A DNA stretch of 64,000 nucleotides from Aspergillus flavus. Taxonomy: Eukaryota; Ascomycota; Eurotiomycetes; Eurotiales; Aspergillaceae. Positions 56,554 to 64,000 of the stretch are shown here, in pieces. Position numbers and translations under genes: made by a program. The DNA is taken from assembly GCF_009017415.1 (NCBI RefSeq), contig NC_092407.1, positions 558,001-622,000 on the forward strand, written 5' to 3'. Numbering within the stretch: the first letter of the stretch is position 1; every line of letters starts with the position of its first letter. The notes under the pieces were generated by a model. It was given only the letters and a program-made list of their open reading frames with translations. It was not told where the DNA came from and did not search any database.

Positions 56554-57297
56554 TCAAAGGTGGTAATACGCAGCCACAGCAGCGATAGCCACACCGGCCA
56601 AGCCCCCGGTAACTTGTGCTGCTCCATTTGTCTTAAGAGGAGGGGTAGCTGAGCTGCTTGCTCTGCCCGAAGAGGAAGCACCACCTGCACCTCCGCCAGC
56701 ACCACCAGTGTGAGTGGATGCTCCTGGAGAAGAAGAGACATGGGATGAGCTAAGTGCCGAAGACGAGGGCTTGGGGCTGGAGGATGCATGAGAGGAGACG
56801 GTGGGGATGGTCATGGAGCCTGTGGGTGATGCCCTTGTTCCTGTGCCTGTTGCCGTTGCCGTTGTGGTTGTGGTTGACTGGGGGGTAGTTGAGGCTCCTG
56901 GGTTAGGCACGCTGATGGGATGGCCAGCTGAGGAGCATGCGGAGACGACGATATTAGAGACGGCTTTGTGTGGTGATTAGCCTATTAGTTCCAGGAGTAG
57001 TCCGGGGGGGATGGAGACGTACAAGATTGCTCGGCGAGAGGACAGGCTTGTGCAACACATGGACTGACTTTGGGGACGAGCTCGGGCTTCTGGCAGTGGC
57101 ACGCGAAATCGGTTAAGGATGGGCATCCATCGCCTTGCAGAGCGTTGACGAGACATGACGCCTGTAGGATTGGTTAGTGTTGTTCGGTGGTTGTGAAGGG
57201 GAGTGGTGGACTTTACTGCGCAGGGTGGGATATTGGGGAGGGTTTGGGCAGCGGCCAGACTGGCAAACAGGATGATCATATGGTGGATGAGCTGCAT
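56554..57297 (-). CDS. CFEM-domain GPI-anchored cell-surface protein
   Basis: Secreted, probably GPI-anchored protein with one CFEM domain (eight Cys, by family haem/iron handling or cell-wall function). Exons 57297-57217, 57161-57023, 56963-56554 (630 nt, 209 aa). The first 18 residues are a signal peptide (HHMIILFASLAAAQ). The CFEM domain runs over LPNIPPCAASCLVNALQGDG, CPSLTDFACHCQ, VSPCVAQACPLAEQ and VVSACSSAG, with both introns inside it. It is followed by a Thr/Ser-rich, O-glycosylation-prone spacer with TTTTTATATGTGT. The end AAQVTGGLAGVAIAAVAAYY fits a GPI-attachment signal with a short hydrophobic tail. Confidence 0.88.
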
Positions 57298-58724
57298 ATT
57301 GGTAGCTTAGATGCTTCTGTGAAAAGAATAGAAGGGAAGTTGGAGTGATATCGAAACGAGTGTCGAGATGTAACGAGCGGTGGCGACGACGGAGTTATAT
57401 CTCTCGGGAGAAATGAGCGTCTTTTTATAAGCCATGAGGGGAACGTTTCACCAGATTCAGGGAATTGCATCACATGTTTATTAACGTTAAGATTAGAGCT
57501 TGTTTGATTACAAGCTTCTATGGTCAGGACGGTGCGATTCTTCTGGTTGGGGGAAGTCTATCCAATCGTTCCTGGACCGTCGCGCCATGTGACATGCAAC
57601 CTGAACCATACCTCAGTTCATTCTCTGGTACACCTGGGGAGTAAGACCTCCTTTGGTGCGGTTGGCGTCGCCCCAATACGTACTCCGTACACCCTGGGGA
57701 TAATCAAGGTACGGCACAGGGACGTAAGCAACGCTAATTATGATGCCTTTTTGACCTATTGACTTCACTATTGCAGAAGGCATACGTAGGCTCGGACCAG
57801 GGTGCTCTGTACCTATACGCTGGAGTGTCATTTGGATGAGGTGCTAGGATTGCGAAGCTACTAGGATGAGAGCGGGCTTGTACAGATCACTGGCCATGTT
57901 ATTGGTGAGCACCGTGCAAACAATTTCGATACCTGGCTAGTTGAAAGGCAAGAAGTCTGTAAAGCTGTCGATATCAAAAGCCTGAAGTAGGACTACTGCC
58001 ATGGGTAGTAAACACTTTTAGGGCTAGAAACGTAACCAAGCACTTACTAGCTCGTATGGAGACTCGATCTGACTGGACCACATATTTAGCACTCTGGCTA
58101 GTAGATTGCAATTTCACTCCTGCTACCACTCATGTGCTATAAGGACAAAGGTAAGATATGGCGAAGCCATCGGGGCATGGGTCAATGTGTCACAGGTGGC
58201 GAATCAAAACAGCCTATACCGAGAACACAAAGTCCAGTGAGACGGCTCCGGGACTTTGCTGATAGGTTTCTACCAACCCGTAAAGTAAGACATCTACTAG
58301 GATCTTGTGCAATGGGGCCTGGCCGAGAACAAAGCAAGTGTAACATAGGCGAGTTACTGTCTGTTCGCGTGTGGCTGTCGTCAAAGAGGGTTCTTTGTGG
58401 TGGAGTATTCTGTCTTTGTCTCCCCGTTTGTGAAATTTAGGGACTCGCCAATGGGACAACTTCCAGTATTGCTAGCCCGTATGCATAGTTGGATAGGACT
58501 TTTCACGCTACCAACGAGTAGGTGCGCAATTTAATGAAATGCAAGATGAAATCCATTATGAACTTGGGTCACACAACCAATGATGTGAGCATCCAAGTTA
58601 CCGCAATCGAGGGTATGTATATACAGTATCTTCCCAACGCCCTGCTCCGAATACCAAACCAACGCCATATATCTTCGACACTCATCCGTTCCAGATGGGG
58701 CTATCTGTACAATGGAGTAGTGGT
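57298..58724. other. 1.4 kb intergenic region
   Basis: Upstream of the CFEM gene and downstream of the Pol delta subunit gene. A short TACGTACTCCGTAC palindrome-like word lies near 57679. Small ORFs (for example 58132-58440 plus) show no motif. No gene supported. Confidence 0.45.
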
Positions 58725-59459
58725 TCAGGACAGAAGCTCATCAACGTATGCCCTCTGTTTGATATCATCCTTGTGTTTGAGTAGCACGGCCAAGACCTCA
58801 ATTGGGGGGTTGAGATTCAAAGAATTCGCGCGTCTCCATCGCTTCAACCGAGCAATTCCAATGCAAGGCTAGATATCAGTCAGCTAGTCGTTCTCCTTGA
58901 GCACCAGAGAATGTTGGGCTCCTTAGAACTTATGATGGACTAAGCGAACGTACCCCAAATTGACTGGAAAGATCGAAATGTCGCAGGATCTTCTCATGTA
59001 GGGTGAGATCTTGCTGGTGAACTGGCATGCATACTGTTAGCGTTTGACTCTGCAACGTGTAGCTATGATCGGAAATGAATCGGGTGAACACTAACACCGA
59101 GGTCCCCTTCTCTTCTCTTCCTCTTTCCTCCAGTATTGTTGTAAGTCCTTCTCAGTAATTTTGATGGCCTTTTCGTCTTCTTTCGACAACGGCTGTTCAA
59201 TCTCCGCTTGCGCTTGTTGCCTCACGGCCAGCTCTGCCACATGCGGCTGCGAGGGCTCGGTGGGCGTAACCGACACTTGTTCAGGCTCCGGGACCTTCTC
59301 AGAAATAGAGGCGATGACTGGTTCAAGGTCTTTGGTCTTCTGCGTTTGCGTCGGTGTCGCCGATGGCTTGGTTACTCTGGACTTGGATCCAAATGAGAGG
59401 GTGGCCTGGTTAGAGCGGGTGGCCGTGGCCCGGCCACCGCGACGACGAGTGGGAGGCAT
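58725..59459 (-). CDS. POLD4: DNA polymerase delta subunit 4 (p12/Cdm1)
   Basis: Smallest subunit of replicative DNA polymerase delta. Exons 59459-59096, 59021-58954, 58868-58725 (576 nt, 191 aa). Features: basic N-terminus MPPTRRRGGRATATRSNQAT followed by LSFGSKSRV, a PCNA-interacting-peptide-like region; acidic/Gln-rich spacer; and the conserved C-terminal domain GPRFHQQDLTLHEKILRHFD, LSSQFGPCIGIARLKRW, LNLNPPIEVLAVLL. The first intron uses donor GTTAGT and splits the Phe of GPRFHQQD. All motif segments join in frame only with both introns removed. Confidence 0.93.
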
Positions 59460-61273
59460 TTTTGCGATATATGTGCACTATAGAATGGAGTTGTTGCAGA
59501 AATATAGTCGGAGTCTACAAGGTACTAATGTGCAGGGTGGAGAGAAAGATCGGGTCTGGGGTCAAACCGGTACTGTGTAGTTCGAAGATAGTGGGGACAT
59601 CGATGTCATAAAGTTTGGGTTGGTTGTTGCACATGGCAACCGAAACCCTCAGTATCGGATATGGCAGTTGGGTGAGAAGTGGAAGCTCTCACTGAGTATA
59701 ATATATTAGTATAATTTTTTACTCTACAGGAAGCTTTCTCTATAAGTATACGTCTTCTTTTTCTTCGTATTTTATTTTTTGTTTTCTTTGTTGTCGTCCA
59801 GGTTATACATACTTGCGGTAGTTCCAAGCAACATACGAAAGTATTTTGTCTTGTCCGAATGCGGCTACTCAGGAATAGTCACAACCCTATACGATTAGTT
59901 AAAGCGAAAAATAGTGATACTAGTGATAGATATGAAGTTAGAAGACAAGCCACTTAATTTTCAATATCAAAAGCTGGACAGTAATTTCTCGTCCTCGAGT
60001 GATCTACGATAGTAATATGTCACCCCGCATTCTGAGTAATAGCAGCCTAATAGTCATCACGTTCCGGGGGATCCTAGCGAGTGTCCAGGCCTCAGCATCA
60101 ATCGGCTTCCGACACTACCTCTCTATCCTTCCAATGTGGCTATTAACACCCGCGACCTCGCTAACATGCCGGCAGAGGAGCAATCGAGCGACTATACTCG
60201 CTATGTGAAACATGTGTATATGTGTACACCATACCCTGATACAATAAAGATTGTTACAAGATCGAGTGTGGCCTTTTTCTGTTTGTTGGACAGTTTTCAT
60301 TGATCCTGTTACTCGTAGTAAAATAGACATGAATCGATTATGACGTAAGGACCAAAGAGTGAAGAAGTTGATAGCACTCAATCCTTGATTACCTTTCATG
60401 ATAGCTGCCTGATGTGTCACTAAGGAGTTAAGACTACCGCGTTGTTGTCTCTAGTATTTGCTGAGACATGCATATGTACATGGAGGGGGCTGTTCACAGG
60501 GCAGTGACAGGGCGTCGAGGCCAATGAGACATTTCAGCCTTGTTGGGTCTGGTGGGTTCGAGATGCGAAGTGTACCAGTGGTTCACCGAGTCTTATTTAT
60601 AAAAAAAAAAAGAGGGCCTGGGTATGATGGCAGTATTGCTTGACCTTCCGTCAAGGAGGATATCGAGAAAATCGAATAAATTCGGAGTGAAAGATAGAAT
60701 AGTAAATATGTGGCTCTCGTATTCATGGAAATGAGTTGTTGCCGATCCGCTGACGGAAGAGAGTGCATGGTAACCCGGAAAGGGTTGGCAAAGCCGCCGA
60801 TCGAATCGAGGCTCGACAAGAGGTACTTGTTGTAGCCGCCGCAATCGACTTGCTCCTCAATCACAACTTCCACCCACCCCCACATAGGCGGCTATTCAGC
60901 ACCTATTCCTGCGCCCTTTTACGCTTATTTCAAAATTCCCCGGTTTCACTTACCCAAAGCCTGAGACATCTGCGCCTTTTGGCTTCGATACTTGCCAATC
61001 GAACAATCCCGTACGTCGTCTGCGATCCACTGGGAAAGTGCTCCGTTTCTTGGGTCGTCCGAGCGCTTCTCCAGGACAACACAAGCCGCTTACCGCAACT
61101 GCGCCATCGCAAAAGCTTCGGCGCAAGGCGATCGAGCGGAATACGCTGGCCCATCCGGTCTCTATGAGCCTTTCAAGGAGTTTGAGGTCGTCGAGGTCGC
61201 ATACCCCCCGGATAAGCTCCGGAGCGCATCCCTCTCAGCCGCCCCATGGTGGTGCGGGTGTAGCGCTCTCAGC
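59460..61273. other. 1.8 kb upstream region of the arrestin-like gene
   Basis: 59.6-60.6 kb shows no protein-like ORF; it has pyrimidine-rich patches near 59740-59800 and a 12-A run at about 60600. From about 60960 to 61273 open, protein-like frames exist but without an ATG in the frame that joins the arrestin exon (see arrestin entry). Confidence 0.4.
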
Positions 61274-62603
61274 ATGGCCGCCTTCGTGCGAGTGTCGGGG
61301 CCGCCGAATGGCAACTTTCTGATCGGATATCCAGGTATATCCGCAACTATGGTGAGTGTTAGCCTTCCCTCCCCTTCATATGGCATGAGCGTCGCAATAA
61401 CCGGTTGACTAGCCTCGCATCGAAGGCAAAGTTGAGATCAGACCTAGTGTCGGCATTACGGCTCCCGTCAATATATCCCTCGTTACCATTTACCTCCAAC
61501 GTCGTGAGACAATACACCCTTCGGCGGATTCCGTTACTAAGAAACACCTGGCCCCTCCTCGGAAAGAGACTACAGATCTCGTGGGCAAGGAGATGCTGCT
61601 TTTTCGCTGCCCTGCCGGTCGAGAATACGAGGAGGTCATTTCTATGGACCTGCCTTTCGTCCTTTTCATCCCCTTCGGGCGCGGTGGGCAAGATGCGTCT
61701 CGGCGAGTCCCCCCGGCGAGTTTACAGCTTCCGAGTCGAACGGCGGAGACATACTACGAGATTGTGGTGACGGTCCAACAAGGACATTCAGATCAGAGAA
61801 AACACATGTTTCCAGTGCCAATCGCACGCTACGATACACTCTCTACATTTGGGATGTATAACCGTCCCGAGGCAGCAGAACGGGTATCGGATCACTTAGT
61901 CACTCTGGGCATCTCATTACCCCGATGGTCCTATGGCCCACTTGACCCAGTGAGTGTCTACGTCAAACTATCGCCAAACCCGGATTGGATGAGCAAAGCT
62001 CGAAAGGTTACAATAAGCAAGATCACTATTGGTATCGACGAAGAAATTATATATAATCACCAGGGTGATGAACCGCAGAGGAAAGTGAAAACCTTAACAA
62101 AGCGAACTGAGCATATTGGAATGAAGCTGCCACCGTCCGGCTTCCTAACAAACCTCGGCTTAGTATTTCCAGCGAAGGATATGCGAGATGCCGAGGGAAT
62201 ACTTCCCAGAGGGAAACCTGCTTTTCCGATGTATGCAGTGAGCGGGTTCACGACCACCGCAAGCCTTTATAAGATTGAGTACTACTTAACGGTAAAGGTT
62301 CGTATTTTAGTTCGACCGCACCCTTCCGAATATTTAGTAGGTGAAGCTCACTGGCCATAGGCCCACTTGACATCTGCAAGGGATATTGTTATTCGACAGC
62401 CAATAGTAGTTTGCCCTCTTGATCATGCCGGGTGTAAAGAAGAAATGGAGGCTATTGAGCAGGCCGCTCGAGATGCTGTCCATGTGAACCCAGATAACCC
62501 CATGCTGCCCTTACCCTCGATAATACGACCCAGTGACCCTAACGCTCTTCGTCATCTCGGAGTAGCCATTGTCGGTAACCAGAAGAAGCCTTTGATCGAT
62601 TGA
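61274..62603 (+). CDS. arrestin-fold protein, N-terminus uncertain
   Basis: Fungal arrestin-like protein, a family of ubiquitin-ligase adaptors for endocytosis. Supported exons: (61274 or upstream)-61351, 61413-62297, 62361-62603; from the first in-frame ATG at 61274 this is 401 aa. Features: GPPNGNFLIGYPGISATM, PRIEGKVEIRPSVGITAPVN, VTIYLQRRETIH, KEMLLFRCPAGREYEEV, MDLPFVLFIPFGRGG, ETYYEIVVTVQQG, then the arrestin C-lobe VSVYVKLSPNPDW, KVTISKITIGIDEEIIY, YYLTVKAHLTSARDIVIRQP. The same frame stays open upstream to a TGA near 60963 with protein-like content (GLYEPFKEFEVVEVAYPPDK) but no ATG. A competing frame starts GTG at 61038. The gene may have an extra 5' exon or a damaged start. Confidence 0.8.
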
Positions 62604-63305
62604 GCAGAGGCAATGACCAAACTCTTGGATATCCTCATTGGGAGTCCGATGTCTTGCTCAATTTCGGTGGTGGAGGTTTCCACTCTTGCTACACCAAATA
62701 TACAAGATAGGGCTCAGCCTGCACTGCGAGATTCGCGTGCAATCCCCAGCTCGCAAGAAAGCCGAGCAAGATCACGTTTCACGAATGCATGGGTCCCGGA
62801 GTTATTTGTTGCATGGTATTCATGATAGCCTTTGTATTTCGTCTTCGCTGGCCGGGAGGAAAACGGGGTGTTTGGGTTTGATTAGCATTAGGGAGGGATC
62901 CTGTTGGTCAGGGGTCACTTGTTTTTCCGATATCATTCCCTAACTGTGTACGCTCAATCTAATATGTAAGATCTACTGGTAGAGTCTAAGAATCAACCAA
63001 GCGCATCTATGCACAAGGATTGACCTCGTGAGTAGAAGACAAGCAACAGGACAGAACCTCGGCTTGGTAATCTCTGCATCAGTTTTGGAGGCAATTCTGG
63101 CCTGGGTACATGCTTCTCTCCTACAAGGGGATATCACGACTGCATCCGCAGTTTGGTATGGCTTTTCTCTATCCCAGTGAGATTTTCTTGTCTCCTAGTG
63201 AGCGGTATTCTTCATCTAGTACCCTCTATGCCCCTTTCGTATCTCAAATGTGCGCAGATGCTAATATTGGGTAGGGAGTGGACTCTGAGTACTTTGTCGG
63301 TGGGC
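62604..63305. other. intergenic region after the arrestin-like gene
   Basis: The arrestin frame stays open for 73 codons after its TGA (62604-62825), but that stretch shows no family motif. Otherwise nothing is supported; it presumably contains two 3' UTRs. Confidence 0.4.
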
Positions 63306-63608
63306 CTACTTCCCAATCTCCAAGAAACCCATTGCCAAACTCAGCGTATCCGGATCCAAAGAAAGAGAGCTCTGCTTTCGGTCGCTTTCGATGTTCCGAA
63401 GGCAATCTTTGAGAATTTCTAGAACGGTCTGGTATTGTTTGGAAGAGGAACCGAAAGTAGTCAGCGCATTGTTGAGATTAACGGAGATCTAATGAGCCAG
63501 CCAAATAATTAATGAGGGGTTCGCTGCGAAAGTGCGAAAGATAAGGATACACACCTGGGTAAGAATCTCGTTGTACTTGACGCTGTTGTCTATGATATTT
63601 AGGTCCAT
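63306..63608 (-). CDS. small helical protein of unknown function, two exons
   Basis: ATG at 63608, exons 63608-63555 and 63488-63306, joined by a 66-nt intron (GTGTGT..CATTAG), giving 78 aa to a TAG at 63308-63306. The sequence is amphipathic and regular (MDLNIIDNSVKYNEILTQ, ISVNLNNALTTFGSSSKQYQ, TVLEILKDCLRNIES), suggesting a small coiled-coil subunit such as those in kinetochore, DASH or BLOC-type complexes. I cannot name the family. The C-terminus LSLAMGFLEIGK ends abruptly, so a further exon is possible. The start faces the gene at the right edge, 309 bp away. Confidence 0.55.
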
Positions 63609-63917
63609 GGGTACTCAGTACCAGCCCATGTGCCCATGGACAGAGGATAAGAGTGAGTGTGTGGTGAAAGGGAAACAATAGAACTTCCCCGCGGTGGGAA
63701 AGTGGAACTGATCAACTCTGATAAGCTCGGGCCACCCGAGATTTTTATCGCCAATCGATCTCCGGGAAATTTACCTTGACCACTCACTTGCTCCCTCGAG
63801 CTCTAGACCTCTTCCTTACGTCTTGACCGGGCTCCACCTGATGCAGGGTCCCTGAAGCTTTTTTCATATTCGATTAACGGTTCCTACATAGACCCGAAGC
63901 TACTATAAGCATCACAA
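63609..63917. promoter_or_regulatory. divergent promoter at the right edge
   Basis: 309 bp between the start of the small helical protein gene and the ATG of the edge gene. No specific site recognised. Confidence 0.4.
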
Positions 63918-64000
63918 TGGCCGACACAGACGAAGCCGCCATCCACCTCCCATCGCATGACTCCGCGGCGCACATCGACACGGACTTGTCCGATGAGACG
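63918..64000 (+). CDS. 5' end of a gene running off the window
   Basis: ATG at 63918 in a good context (CACAATGG) begins an open, acidic frame MADTDEAAIHLPSHDSAAHI then DTDLSDET up to the end of the window. Codon use is protein-like. The product cannot be identified from 27 residues. Confidence 0.6.

Noticed and set aside
58132..58440. 102-codon plus-strand ORF
   Set aside because: No recognisable domain or codon signature; stops bound it in the 5' side and it lies in a gene-free stretch.
1..64000. tRNA, rRNA, CRISPR array, prophage or intact transposase genes
   Set aside because: No TPsiC-type box pair with a cloverleaf, no regular spacer array and no integrase/transposase motif was found by reading; weak GGTTCGA-like words (for example near 13100) lack a matching A box.

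Overview
This window is nuclear DNA of a filamentous ascomycete, most likely from the Eurotiales (an Aspergillus/Penicillium-type genome). The evidence is genes split by many short introns (about 50-150 nt, GT..AG), gene spacing of a few hundred bases, a head-to-head pair of ATP-citrate lyase subunit genes, a fungal CFEM/GPI protein, and two fungal TauD-type dioxygenases. No bacterial, viral, CRISPR or rRNA feature was seen. All exon junctions below were read by eye from splice consensus and frame continuity. In every multi-exon gene listed with high confidence the exon lengths sum to a multiple of three.

Layout. 1-5.1 kb is an accessory-looking, AT-rich edge: a possible broken gene at the left end, a MITE-like inverted-repeat element, a weak ORF and a five-exon type-B carboxylesterase. 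5.1-14.9 kb holds housekeeping genes: a TTC1-like TPR protein divergent from a HAD phosphatase, a conserved fungal protein of unknown function, a WRAP53/Swt21-like WD40 protein divergent from the nucleoporin Nup49. 15.9-17.2 kb is a first sulfonate/taurine dioxygenase. 17.5-26.8 kb carries a 967-residue protein with an XPF-like C-terminus (candidate Zip2/SHOC1-type meiotic factor), mitochondrial Hsp10 whose first coding exon is only the ATG, Fip1 divergent from XAP5/FAM50, and the meiotic crossover E3 ligase HEI10. 27-34.5 kb contains two small overlapping ORFs and the aclB/aclA pair around a 2.6 kb shared promoter with three 41-bp tandem repeats. 35.5-40 kb holds Pop5, Gpn2 divergent from Bub3, and ribose-5-phosphate isomerase. 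40-42.3 kb is gene-free with two diverged direct repeats, followed by the NEDD8 E1 subunit Ula1. 44.4-48.6 kb is a divergent pair: a Dal5-family MFS transporter and a second TauD dioxygenase, likely an organosulfur uptake and desulfonation module. 49.3-56.1 kb holds a SNF2-family ATPase and an Asi1/Asi3-like membrane RING ligase. 56.5-64 kb has a CFEM GPI protein, DNA polymerase delta subunit 4, an arrestin-fold protein with an unclear N-terminus, a small helical protein, and the first codons of a gene running off the right edge.

Functional links: AclA and AclB make cytosolic acetyl-CoA together. The two dioxygenases and the transporter suggest use of sulfonates as sulfur source. HEI10 and the XPF-like protein may both act in meiotic crossover formation. 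Bub3, Gpn2, Fip1, Pop5, Nup49, Hsp10, Ula1 and Pol delta p12 are core housekeeping genes. The most interesting points are the unassigned XPF-like protein near HEI10, the sulfonate gene pair, the ATG-only exon of hsp10, a GC-AG intron in the transporter, the repeats in the acl promoter, and several probably damaged small genes.
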